Of a DNA stretch of 14,089 nt, positions 6,796-13,561 are shown piece by piece. The notes under the pieces are model-generated. The model did not search any database and had not been told where the DNA came from. It saw only the letters and a program-made list of their open reading frames with translations. Origin of the DNA: an uncultured Bacteroidota bacterium (GTDB lineage Bacteria > Bacteroidota > Bacteroidia > Bacteroidales > P3); contig URCX01000036.1 in assembly GCA_900546465.1 (NCBI GenBank), positions 1 through 14,089 of the forward strand, read 5' to 3'. Within the stretch, counting starts at the first letter, position 1; every line of letters begins with the position of its first letter. The position numbers were made by a program, and so were the translations under genes.

Positions 6796-6924
6796 ATGAA
6801 AAGAACCTTTGCAACCTCCTGTTTTCAAAGCAACAAAACGAATCGCCCTTTCAATTTTCCCAAAGGCCGTTTCAGAAAATTCTTTCGGCGTTTTATTTTT
6901 CCGAAAGGGCGTTTGGTCAAATGA
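6796..6924 (+). CDS. Possible tiny basic peptide ORF (doubtful)
   Basis: ATG to TGA, 42 codons, with 13 K/R and no acidic residue. A pentapeptide FPKGR occurs twice, 14 codons apart, because the underlying DNA carries an 18-base direct repeat with a 42-base period. No good promoter serves it: TATCTTTG at 6786-6793 is so close that transcription would start at or after the ATG. It is more likely a chance reading of an intergenic repeat than a gene. Confidence 0.15.
   Translation: MKRTFATSCFQSNKTNRPFNFPKGRFRKFFRRFIFPKGRLVK
6844..6914. repeat. Direct repeats within an inverted repeat
   Basis: CGCCCTTTC (6844-6852) and GAAAGGGCG (6903-6911) are perfect 9-base inverted arms. Inside, AATTTTC (6853-6859) pairs with GAAAATT (6875-6881). 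Overlapping these, TTTTCCsAAAGGsCGTTT (s = C or G) occurs at 6855-6872 and 6897-6914, 16 of 18 bases identical. Several alternative folds are possible. The element's role is unknown. Confidence 0.6.
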
Positions 6925-7040
6925 GCTGTATTGCATTGAACATTTGCTCCTTTGTGCAATCTCTTTGAATGATTTATAAACAAATGGTCTTGGGAGGATT
7001 GGCTGCGAATTGTTTCGTGTCTGAAAAGCCGGCTATTTCC

Positions 7041-7067
7041 GTAAAAACTGCGTTCGACAGTTTTTAC
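7041..7067. repeat. Perfect 10-bp inverted repeat downstream of radC
   Basis: GTAAAAACTG (7041-7050) and CAGTTTTTAC (7058-7067) pair around a 7-base loop. With A-rich 5' and T-rich 3' arms in both directions, it could act as a weak bidirectional terminator, but the G+C core is small and no T-run follows beyond the arm. It lies about 110 bases past the radC stop. Confidence 0.5.
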
Positions 7068-7178
7068 TCCCTTTTGACTTTATCGAACTTACATTATTAT
7101 ATATAAGCATGAGGGATAAGGATTGAACAATGCCTGATGGTTTATGCAATGTATTGCTTTCAAATATATTTACATCTT

Positions 7179-7907
7179 CTACAGCACTCCGCCATCTCTG
7201 AAACTGTAATAAGTATCCTGACCGATGATTATATGATCGAGTACCTCTATGGATAGCAATTTCCCTGCTTTGCATATCTTTTGGGTGGTGTTAATATCCA
7301 AAGAACTCGGCTCTGTTTCTCCGGAAGGGTGGTTGTGGGCAAGTATAATTGAAACCGCTCCATATTCCAAAGCCGATTTGAAAATCTTTCTCACATCAAT
7401 AGAGGTTTCCGTCAAGCCTCCTTCGCTCATGCACATAGTTTTGATGATTTTGCCTTTTACATCAAGCAGTATTATCCAAAATGTCTCGAATGACAAGTCC
7501 GAAATAAGATGAGCTATGGCAAGGTAAGCATCATAAGAGGAAGAAATTTTGTCCTTTTGCAATATTTCAGCCTCCTTTCTTCTGAAACCGAGTTCCAAGG
7601 CTGCCACTATATTTATTGCCTTTGCAGGACCTATACCGTCAAAGCGTTTGCAGAAATCCATATAGGACAATTTTGATAACTCATGCAGACTGTTGTTTAC
7701 ACTTGCAAGTATATTCTTTGCCAAATCCACCGCACTTTGTCGTGCATTCCCGCTACCTATAATAATGGCAAGCAATTCTGCATTGCTCAAACTTTGCCGT
7801 CCTAAATTCATCAACTTCTCTCTCGGTCTGTCTGCCTCATCCCATTCCTTGATACTTAAACGTCTTTTAGCGGAATCCAAGTCCGCAGCATTATTCTTTG
7901 AAGTCAT
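7179..7907 (-). CDS. radC: RadC/MPN-domain family protein (JAMM-type)
   Basis: A 242-residue protein of normal family length. The N-terminal part has the SIKEWDEADRPREKL opening and a helix-hairpin-helix (RFDGIGPAKAINIVAALELG, about 88-107). The C-terminal RadC domain carries the metal-binding JAMM motif: H191, H193 and D204 in AHNHPSGETEPSSLD, after SEGGLTETSIDVRKIF, and ends SFRDGGVL. The historical link to DNA repair was withdrawn for the E. coli gene, and the biochemical role remains unclear; a metallo-hydrolase or DNA-processing function is inferred from the motif. Its start is 25 bases after a predicted transcript start, and it is transcribed divergently from rplM. It is a plain chromosomal copy with no mobile-element context. 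Confidence 0.95.
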   Translation of the reverse strand: MTSKNNAADLDSAKRRLSIKEWDEADRPREKLMNLGRQSLSNAELLAIIIGSGNARQSAVDLAKNILASVNNSLHELSKLSYMDFCKRFDGIGPAKAINIVAALELGFRRKEAEILQKDKISSSYDAYLAIAHLISDLSFETFWIILLDVKGKIIKTMCMSEGGLTETSIDVRKIFKSALEYGAVSIILAHNHPSGETEPSSLDINTTQKICKAGKLLSIEVLDHIIIGQDTYYSFRDGGVL

Positions 7908-7938
7908 TTTACTCTTTCACCCTTTTGTTCAACATCTG

Positions 7939-7946
7939 CAAAGGTA
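7939..7946 (-). promoter_or_regulatory. -7 promoter box of radC
   Basis: Minus-strand TACCTTTG (7946-7939) followed by CA, the same string as at ribBA. The predicted transcript start is near 7932 and the ATG is at 7907. No TTTG is found at the -33 spacing. Confidence 0.5.
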
Positions 7947-8007
7947 GGCATAAAGAGATTATCGGGAAGTCGGAGCAGCAATAAATCGCAAAAAAACAGA
8001 TTGATTA

Positions 8008-8038
8008 TTTGGATTCTACGGAAAAAGTAGTAACTTTG
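8008..8038 (+). promoter_or_regulatory. Promoter of the rplM-rpsI ribosomal protein genes
   Basis: TTTG (8008-8011), a 19-base spacer and TAACTTTG (8031-8038) followed by CA give the best match in the window to the Bacteroidetes -33/-7 consensus. The expected transcript start near 8045 leaves a leader of about 150 bases before rplM. Confidence 0.7.
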
Positions 8039-8044
8039 CAAACT

Positions 8045-8193
8045 CTGATTTGAGTGGTCAGCGAACCCGTATTATCCTATGATTGCTTGAATTGGAGCAA
8101 GTTAAGTCAAAATCTTCTTGCTTCTTACTGCCCGTTTGAAGTGCGATTATGGCGACAAAAGTAATTTTAATGTTTTCAGAATAGACAAACAAA
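8045..8193 (+). promoter_or_regulatory. Structured 5' leader of rplM
   Basis: About 150 transcribed bases with no ORF of note. GGAGCAAG (8094-8101) pairs with CTTGCTTC (8117-8124) through 8 pairs, one of them G-U, around a 15-base loop. A long leader before L13 is what autogenous ribosomal-protein control would need, and r-protein leader motifs have been described for Bacteroidia, but I cannot confirm a match to a known family from sequence alone. Confidence 0.4.
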
Positions 8194-8649
8194 ATGGGTA
8201 CATTGAGTTATAAAACGATTTCGGCTAACAAAGCCACTGCAAAAAAAGAGTGGATTGTTATAGATGCAGAGAACGAAATCGTAGGACGTTTGGCAACAAA
8301 GGTTGCAAATGTATTGAGAGGTAAACACAAACCTTGCTTCACACCTCACGCAGATTGCGGAGATTATGTAATAGTGATAAACGCAGACAAAGTGAGATTT
8401 ACCGGCAAGAAATTCACCGATAAGGTTTACGTGCGTCATACCGGATACCCCGGAGGACAACGTTTTTCCACACCGAAAGAAATCATGGCGAAGTTTCCGA
8501 TAAGAGTTATCGAACATGCTGTAAAAGGAATGTTGCCTAAGAATAAATTGGGCAGTCAACTATACAGAAATCTGCATGTAGTAGCGGGAACTACGCATAA
8601 GTTTGAGGCTCAACAGCCAAGATTAGTAAACCTTAACACAATCAGATAA
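8194..8649 (+). CDS. rplM: 50S ribosomal protein L13
   Basis: Large-subunit protein that binds 23S rRNA early in assembly. The 151 residues show the family landmarks in order: KKEWIVIDAENEIVGRLATK (about 17-36), the ANVLRGKHKPCFTPHADCGD segment, the YVRHTGYPGG loop, and AVKGMLPKNKLGSQLYRNLHV. Length is typical for Bacteroidota (about 150, slightly longer than the 142 of E. coli, with a Bacteroidota-like N-terminal MGTLSYKTISANKATA). The start is set by this conserved N-terminus. rpsI follows after 5 bases, the classic L13-S9 pair, and a strong promoter plus leader lies upstream. Confidence 0.99.
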   Translation: MGTLSYKTISANKATAKKEWIVIDAENEIVGRLATKVANVLRGKHKPCFTPHADCGDYVIVINADKVRFTGKKFTDKVYVRHTGYPGGQRFSTPKEIMAKFPIRVIEHAVKGMLPKNKLGSQLYRNLHVVAGTTHKFEAQQPRLVNLNTIR

Positions 8650-8654
8650 GAGAT

Positions 8655-9044
8655 ATGGAAGGAGTTATCAACACCATAGGAAGAAGAAAATGTGCCGTTG
8701 CAAGAGTTTACATGAAACAAGGCAGTGGTGAAATTATAGTTAACGGAAGAGACTACAAAGAATACTTCCCGACAGATACATTGAGATATATATGCAGACA
8801 GGCTTTCGAGACTGTAGGGGCAGAGGGGCAATACGATGTTAAGGCTAACCTTGATGGCGGCGGAATTTCCGGACAAGCAGAAGCTTTACGCATGGGTATA
8901 GCAAGAGCTTTGTGCGAAGCAAACGCAGAGGACAGGCCTGCATTGAAGTCAAAAGGCTTGTTGAGAAGAGATCCTCGTATGGTTGAAAGAAAGAAACCGG
9001 GTCAAAAGAAAGCTCGTAAGCGTTTCCAATTCAGCAAACGTTAG
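8655..9044 (+). CDS. rpsI: 30S ribosomal protein S9
   Basis: Small-subunit head protein whose C-terminal tail reaches the P-site tRNA. The 129 residues include NTIGRRKCAVARVYMKQGSG near the start, the VKANLDGGGISGQAEALRMG stretch in the middle, and the invariant basic tail ending RKRFQFSKR, whose final Lys-Arg contacts the tRNA anticodon arm. Length is normal. It lies 5 bases after rplM with no Shine-Dalgarno sequence, so coupling to L13 translation is likely. Two hairpins follow its stop. Confidence 0.99.
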   Translation: MEGVINTIGRRKCAVARVYMKQGSGEIIVNGRDYKEYFPTDTLRYICRQAFETVGAEGQYDVKANLDGGGISGQAEALRMGIARALCEANAEDRPALKSKGLLRRDPRMVERKKPGQKKARKRFQFSKR

Positions 9045-9049
9045 TATTA

Positions 9050-9111
9050 TTGGATATTGTTTAGTATCCAAATCGGCAAGATTTCTTCTTGCAGACGACT
9101 ACTTGCCGATT
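9050..9111 (+). promoter_or_regulatory. Two back-to-back hairpins between rpsI and rpsB
   Basis: TTGGATA (9050-9056) pairs perfectly with TATCCAA (9065-9071) around an 8-base loop. Next to it, AATCGGCAAG (9071-9080) pairs perfectly with CTTGCCGATT (9102-9111) around a 21-base loop. The two stems share base 9071, so they would stack or compete for one base. The second is followed by GATTTTAGTT, a poor T-run. Either they partly terminate the rplM-rpsI transcript, or they form a regulatory leader for rpsB-tsf. No TAnnTTTG box is seen in the gap, so read-through into rpsB seems required. Confidence 0.6.
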
Positions 9112-9152
9112 GATTTTAGTTAATAAGGAAAGTAAACAAAAAAAAGAAAGAG

Positions 9153-10025
9153 ATGTTAGATTTCAATCAAATGCTTGATGCAGGTGTTCACTTCGGACAC
9201 TTGAAAAGAAAATGGAATCCGAAAATGGCTCCTTATATTTTCATGGAGCGTAATGGTATTCACATTATAGATTTGCACAAAACGGCAGCCAAAGCAGAAG
9301 AAGCTGCAGCTGCATTGAGACAAATCTCAAAATCAGGAAAGAAGATACTTTTCGTTGCCACAAAAAAGCAAGCGAAAGATATAGTTGCAGAAAGAGTAAG
9401 AAGCACCAATATGCCATACGTTACGGAACGTTGGCCGGGCGGAATGCTTACTAACTTTGTAACCATCAGAAAGGCAGTTAAGAAAATGAACACCTTGGAG
9501 AAGCTCTTGTCCGATAAAGACTCGACTACTATTTCCAAGAGAGAAAGATTGCAAATAACTCGTGAGAAAGCAAAGTTGGAAAAGAACTTAGGCTCAATCG
9601 CAGACCTATCCCGCCTGCCATCGGCATTGTTCGTTGTGGATATAAATAAAGAACACATTGCCATAGCGGAGGCGAAGCGTTTGAACATACCAACCTTTGC
9701 AATGGTGGATACCAACTGCGACCCTAACTTGGTTGATTTTGCAATTCCTGCAAACGATGACGCTTCCAAATCAGTTGCTTTGATAGTGGATTATATATGC
9801 AAAGCAATAGAAGAGGGTGCTCAAGAAAGAAAAATGGACAAGGACAGCCGTGCTGCCGAGCAGAACGAAGAAGAAAATGAGGAGATGGCAAGCGAACACT
9901 TGGACACTGAGGAGACAGAAGAGAATGAAGGAAACAAAATCAGAAAAGTAAAAGGTTCCACAGAAGATAACATGGAGAAACGTCCGAGAAAGCAAATAGC
10001 AAAACGTAACGTTTCAAAAAAGTAA
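9153..10025 (+). CDS. rpsB: 30S ribosomal protein S2 with a long charged C-terminal tail
   Basis: Small-subunit protein joining late in assembly. The core (about residues 1-222) has the family landmarks MLDAGVHFGHLKRKWNPKM, the helical KKILFVATKKQAKD, TERWPGGMLTNFVTIRK, LPSALFVVDINKEHIAIAEA, NIPTFAMVDTNCDPNLVDFA and IPANDDASKSVALI. Residues 223-290 form an extra tail: strongly acidic (many E, 233-260), then basic and lacking hydrophobics (KRPRKQIAKRNVSKK). S2 tails vary between lineages, and this one is probably disordered. tsf begins 24 bases after the stop, the usual S2-EF-Ts pair. Confidence 0.98.
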   Translation: MLDFNQMLDAGVHFGHLKRKWNPKMAPYIFMERNGIHIIDLHKTAAKAEEAAAALRQISKSGKKILFVATKKQAKDIVAERVRSTNMPYVTERWPGGMLTNFVTIRKAVKKMNTLEKLLSDKDSTTISKRERLQITREKAKLEKNLGSIADLSRLPSALFVVDINKEHIAIAEAKRLNIPTFAMVDTNCDPNLVDFAIPANDDASKSVALIVDYICKAIEEGAQERKMDKDSRAAEQNEEENEEMASEHLDTEETEENEGNKIRKVKGSTEDNMEKRPRKQIAKRNVSKK

Positions 10026-10048
10026 TCAACCAATAAGCATAAAAAGAT

Positions 10049-10876
10049 ATGGCAAACATAACAGCATCACTTGTCAATGAGTTGAGAAAACGTACCGGCG
10101 TCGGCATGATGGATTGCAAGAAAGCATTGGTAGAATGCGATGGCGATATGGACAAGGCAATCGACTATTTGAGAGAGAAAGGACAAAAACTTGCAGCCAA
10201 GAGAGCAGACAGAGATGCCTCTGAGGGAGCTGTGTTGGCAGCAGTCAATCAGGATAAGACCTTTGCCGCAGTTATAATGATGAATTGTGAGACAGACTTC
10301 GTTGCAAAGAACGACGGTTTCGTTGACTTTGCCAAGAGTGTTCTTAATGCTGCCATAGCAGCCAAAGCAAAGGACTTGCAAGCAGTCATGAGCCTTACCA
10401 TAGACGGAGTAAGCGTTGAAACAATGATTATAGAGCAAGTGGCAAAGATTGGAGAAAAGATCACTCTATCTCACTATTTGCCGATAGAAGCTCCTGCCGC
10501 ATACGCATACGTACACCCCGGCAATAGAATGGCTTCCGTTGTAGGCTTGTCCAAAACAGGATATGATGAGGAAGGAAAGGAAATGGCAATGCAGGTTATC
10601 GCCGGCAGACCCGTGGCTTTGAACAAAGCAACCGTTCCTGCCGAAGTCATAGAAAGAGAGATGGAAGTTTACAGAGGCCAAGTCAGAGAAGAAGGAAAAC
10701 CTGAAAACATGGTTGAAAAGATTGCAGAAGGCAAACTTAACAAATTCTTCAAAGAAAGTACGCTATTAAGTCAGGAATATACACGTGAGGCAAAAGTTTC
10801 CGTGGAAGAGCACTTGAAGAAAATAGACAAAGACTTGACCGTTACTGCATTTCAACGTGCAGAATTGGGCGAGTAA
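10049..10876 (+). CDS. tsf: Translation elongation factor Ts
   Basis: Nucleotide exchange factor that regenerates EF-Tu-GTP. The 275 residues include the N-terminal UBA-like domain with KRTGVGMMDCKKALVECDGD (about 14-33), then KAIDYLREKGQKLAAKRADR, and the conserved MNCETDFVAKND (about 76-87) of the core. The middle and C-terminal core (YVHPGNRMASVVGL, QVIAGRPVALNKATVPAEVI and KFFKESTLLSQEYTR) is intact. Length is typical. It is last in the rplM-rpsI-rpsB-tsf block, directly followed by an intrinsic terminator. Confidence 0.99.
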   Translation: MANITASLVNELRKRTGVGMMDCKKALVECDGDMDKAIDYLREKGQKLAAKRADRDASEGAVLAAVNQDKTFAAVIMMNCETDFVAKNDGFVDFAKSVLNAAIAAKAKDLQAVMSLTIDGVSVETMIIEQVAKIGEKITLSHYLPIEAPAAYAYVHPGNRMASVVGLSKTGYDEEGKEMAMQVIAGRPVALNKATVPAEVIEREMEVYRGQVREEGKPENMVEKIAEGKLNKFFKESTLLSQEYTREAKVSVEEHLKKIDKDLTVTAFQRAELGE

Positions 10877-10892
10877 GATGTGAAACCATTGC

Positions 10893-10932
10893 AAAGGAAG
10901 GAAGCATATATATTTTGCTTCCTTCCTTTTTT
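10893..10932 (+). terminator. Intrinsic terminator after tsf
   Basis: AAAGGAAGGAAGCA (10893-10906) pairs perfectly with TGCTTCCTTCCTTT (10916-10929) around a 9-base AT loop, and the stem runs into six T (10927-10932). It is the clearest rho-independent terminator in the window and ends the ribosomal-protein transcript 17 bases after the tsf stop. Confidence 0.93.
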
Positions 10933-10961
10933 ATTACCGATAGAAACACAATATACTCAAT

Positions 10962-11732
10962 ATGGACAAAGTCAGAGCGAAAAAGCACCTCGGACAGCAT
11001 TTCCTTAAAGATGAGAGTATCGCAAAGAGAATTGCGGACAGTTTGCTTGGCGAAACTTCTGTTTTAGAGATAGGACCGGGCATGGGTGTTTTGACCAAAT
11101 ATCTTAAAGATACTTCTGCCGTAAAGGCTCTCAAACTTGTGGAAATAGATAGCGAAAGCGTGGTATATCTTAATGAGAATTATCCCGAATTGAAACAAGA
11201 CATCATCAGCGGGGATTTTCTGAAAATGGATTTGAACGGCATCTTCCCTTCTTCTTACGCCATAATGGGTAACTTCCCCTATAATATATCCAATCAAATT
11301 CTCTTCAAGGTATTCGACAATCACGATAAAATCAATCAAGTCGTAGGAATGTTCCAAAAAGAAGTTGCAGAAAGGGTGGTTGCTCCGAGTGGCAGCAAAA
11401 CATACGGCATACTCTCTGTTCTCCTTTCCGCATATTACAGCGGTGAATATCTCTTTACCGTTAGCGAAGATGTTTTCTCACCCCCGCCAAAAGTGAAATC
11501 AGCTGTCATAAGGCTTGTACGTAACACCACAACCCAGCTTGATTGCGATGAAAATCTCTTTGTCCGTATTGTGAAAACAGCCTTTAATCAAAGACGCAAG
11601 ATGCTGCGTTCATCTCTCAAACCATTAAACATGTCATTGGCAAACATAGAAGAGCCCCTGCTTACCAAAAGAGCAGAACAGCTTTCTTTGGAGCAATTCA
11701 TTCATATAACAAAGAACATAAACCATGATTAG
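10962..11732 (+). CDS. rsmA: 16S rRNA (adenine1518-N6/adenine1519-N6)-dimethyltransferase
   Basis: KsgA-type S-adenosylmethionine methyltransferase that dimethylates two adenines in the 3'-terminal hairpin of 16S rRNA late in 30S maturation. In the 256 residues: GQHFL (11-15), SAM-binding EIGPGMG (36-42), the acidic EID (61-63) that holds the ribose, the catalytic NFPYNIS (104-110) and the C-terminal VFSPPPKVKSAVIRL and KTAFNQRRKMLRSSLK segments. All are intact. The start is 29 bases after the tsf terminator. I find no clean promoter in that gap, so it may depend on terminator read-through or on a promoter I cannot see. Its 3' end overlaps mntP by 8 bases. Confidence 0.97.
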   Translation: MDKVRAKKHLGQHFLKDESIAKRIADSLLGETSVLEIGPGMGVLTKYLKDTSAVKALKLVEIDSESVVYLNENYPELKQDIISGDFLKMDLNGIFPSSYAIMGNFPYNISNQILFKVFDNHDKINQVVGMFQKEVAERVVAPSGSKTYGILSVLLSAYYSGEYLFTVSEDVFSPPPKVKSAVIRLVRNTTTQLDCDENLFVRIVKTAFNQRRKMLRSSLKPLNMSLANIEEPLLTKRAEQLSLEQFIHITKNINHD

Positions 11733-12303
11733 CCCTGCTTATATATTGGAAATTATCTTCCTTTCAATCGCACTTTCCATGGATTCTTTTACCGTCTCCA
11801 TCACCTGCGGCTTACAAAAAACTCTTACAAGGAAAAGAACCTTCCTTTTGGCGTTCAGCTTCGCTTTCTTTCAAGCTCTCCTGCCTATGTTGGGAGCTTT
11901 GCTCGGCGATGCTTTTGCCCTCTTTATGTCGCAAGCCGACCATTGGATAGCTTTTGCTCTCTTGTGCATAATGGGAATAAAGATGGTAATCGACGGACGT
12001 AAATTCAAACTCAGAGAAAAAGTCTTCGATGTATCAAATCCAAAAGTCATATTACTGTTATCCATAGCCACCTCCATAGATGCTTTCATCGTCGGCATTA
12101 CATTCGGAATAAAATGGGCATTTATACAACAATGTATAGCCGTATTGACAATATTCCTTGCCACTTTCCTCTTTTCCTTACTCGGAGTAAGAATGGGAGA
12201 AAAGATACATTTTGTCAAACCTCGCTTTGCCTTGGTTCTCGGCGGTATCATACTTATTCTCCTTGGAGCAAAGACTCTTGTGGAGCATCTTTACTTCCAA
12301 TAA
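11725..12303 (+). CDS. mntP: Manganese efflux pump MntP
   Basis: Inner-membrane Mn(II) exporter of the MntP (formerly YebN) family. The 192 residues form six hydrophobic helices in two related halves, each with the family acidic signature: ALSMDSFTVSI (D20) in helix 1 and SIATSIDAFIVGITFG in the second half. GIKMVIDGRKF ends the first half. Length is normal for the family. It overlaps the end of rsmA by 8 bases, which fixes the start at 11725 and implies coupled expression. In many bacteria mntP sits behind a yybP-ykoY manganese riboswitch; there is no room for one here. Confidence 0.93.
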   Translation: MISPAYILEIIFLSIALSMDSFTVSITCGLQKTLTRKRTFLLAFSFAFFQALLPMLGALLGDAFALFMSQADHWIAFALLCIMGIKMVIDGRKFKLREKVFDVSNPKVILLLSIATSIDAFIVGITFGIKWAFIQQCIAVLTIFLATFLFSLLGVRMGEKIHFVKPRFALVLGGIILILLGAKTLVEHLYFQ

Positions 12304-12354
12304 ACATTACCACTTGCAAAACAAATCCGATAAGAACCAAAAAAACAGAAAGCG

Positions 12355-13380
12355 ATGATACATTTCGATACAGATTACATGAAAGGAGCTTGTACGGAGA
12401 TAATCAACAAACTCGCCTCCACCAATATGGAACAAACCTCCGGTTATGGAGATGACCCATATACACTAAGAGCCAAAGAACTCATACTCTCTGCCTGCGG
12501 ATTGCAAGAGGGAGATGTGCATTTCATGGTTGGAGGAACTCAAACTAATGCAACTGTCATTGACGGACTGCTTCCCAAACATGCAGGAGTAATGGCGGCA
12601 GAAAGCGGACATATAAACGTTCACGAGGCAGGAGCGATAGAAGCTGCAGGACATAAAGTACTTGTATTACCTTCCGAAAACGCCAAAGTCAAAGCCGAAG
12701 ATCTCTCAACTTATATAGAAAACTTCTATGCCGACGACACTTACTCTCACATGGTAGCTCCCGGTATGCTTTATATCAGCTTCCCTACCGAATATGGAAC
12801 GCTTTACACTCTTGAAGAACTGCAAGCACTCAGCAAGGTATGCCGCAAAGCAGATATACCTCTCTATATAGACGGTGCAAGGCTCGGCTACGGAATAGAA
12901 GCTCAAGGCAATAAAGTCAGTCTGAAAGATATTGCTGCTTGTGCCGATGTCTTCTATATAGGCGGAACCAAAGTCGGAGCTTTATTCGGCGAAGCCGTAG
13001 TCGTACCTAATCGCAAACTGTTGCGAAACTTCTTTCCCCTGATGAAACAACATGGAGCAGTATTGGCAAAGGGGCGTCTCTTGGGATTGCAATTCGAGAC
13101 CCTTTTCACCGATAATCTTTATTTCCGCCTCTCACGCAATGCAATAGAGAGAGCCATGGAAATAAAACAAGCACTGCTCGCCAAAGGATATAAACCCTAT
13201 GCCGACTCTCCGAGCAATCAACAAATCTTCTATCTGCCGAATGAGAAGATAGAAGATTTGAAGCAATATGTAAGTTTTGAACTCTGGGGAAGACAAGGCG
13301 AAACACAAACTCCTGTACGTTTCGTATGCGATTGGTCAACAACTAAGGAAGAAACCGAACAATTTATCACCCTTTTATAA
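12355..13380 (+). CDS. Threonine aldolase family PLP enzyme (low-specificity L-threonine aldolase / beta-eliminating lyase)
   Basis: Predicted cytosolic fold-type I PLP enzyme that cleaves threonine or allo-threonine to glycine and acetaldehyde. The 341 residues open with FDTDYMKGACTEIINKL and YGDDPYT (31-37). Other landmarks are the phosphate-binding GGTQTNATVI (60-69), ESGHINVHEAGA (83-94), the cofactor-binding aspartate and arginine in YIDGARLGYG (D173, R176), and the Schiff-base lysine K206 in YIGGTKVGALFGE. The GGTK-VGALFGEA version, rather than SKGLGAPVGS of classical LtaE, marks a distinct subgroup, so substrate is less certain. It starts 51 bases after mntP in the same direction and probably shares its transcript. 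No clear terminator follows, only the palindrome GAAAACGTTTTC (13417-13428). Confidence 0.88.
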   Translation: MIHFDTDYMKGACTEIINKLASTNMEQTSGYGDDPYTLRAKELILSACGLQEGDVHFMVGGTQTNATVIDGLLPKHAGVMAAESGHINVHEAGAIEAAGHKVLVLPSENAKVKAEDLSTYIENFYADDTYSHMVAPGMLYISFPTEYGTLYTLEELQALSKVCRKADIPLYIDGARLGYGIEAQGNKVSLKDIAACADVFYIGGTKVGALFGEAVVVPNRKLLRNFFPLMKQHGAVLAKGRLLGLQFETLFTDNLYFRLSRNAIERAMEIKQALLAKGYKPYADSPSNQQIFYLPNEKIEDLKQYVSFELWGRQGETQTPVRFVCDWSTTKEETEQFITLL

Positions 13381-13503
13381 GCACTGTCGAAGCGATCTTT
13401 TACGAAGCAAAAAGGGGAAAACGTTTTCTTAAAGTAATTCCGATATATTGATTACTCAAATGCAAAACTTCTTTTATTCGAATGTCATCGTCAATGTGTA
13501 TTT

Positions 13504-13536
13504 CAAAGGTATTGATAAGCTATGTATTTTGACAAA
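13504..13536 (-). promoter_or_regulatory. Orphan Bacteroidetes-type promoter
   Basis: Minus-strand TTTG (13536-13533), a 21-base spacer and TACCTTTG (13511-13504). The spacing is at the long end of the normal range and the -7 box is identical to those of ribBA and radC, although followed by AA instead of CA. It would start a transcript near 13497 running leftward, antisense to the end of the threonine aldolase gene; no ORF follows it. Confidence 0.35.
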
Positions 13537-13561
13537 TGTCCACTTCGGATAGTTGAACCAA

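Larger units (their letters stand above)
6674..7178. other. 505-base stretch without a convincing gene
   Basis: Between the small membrane protein and radC. It holds the promoter at 6710-6741, a pair of direct repeats inside a perfect 9-bp inverted repeat (6844-6914), a possible tiny plus-strand ORF (6796-6924), and a perfect 10-bp inverted repeat (7041-7067). Minus-strand TATATTTG (7168-7161), just after the radC stop, and plus-strand TATCTTTG (6786-6793) resemble -7 boxes but lack -33 partners. No tRNA-like or long coding sequence is seen. Confidence 0.7.

Noticed and set aside
7033..7275. 80-codon minus-strand ORF overlapping the radC 3' end
   Set aside because: It is out of frame with the clearly conserved radC C-terminus for most of its length, and the part beyond radC reads through the 7041-7067 inverted repeat with low-complexity residues.
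7179..7907. radC as a marker of a mobile or anti-defence island
   Set aside because: radC homologues do occur on mobile elements, but this one is flanked by housekeeping genes with its own promoter and there is no integrase, transposase or attachment site nearby.
9260..9769. 169-codon minus-strand ORF inside rpsB
   Set aside because: Long only because of codon bias in the opposite rpsB frame; S2 is fully conserved here and the antisense product has no domain features.
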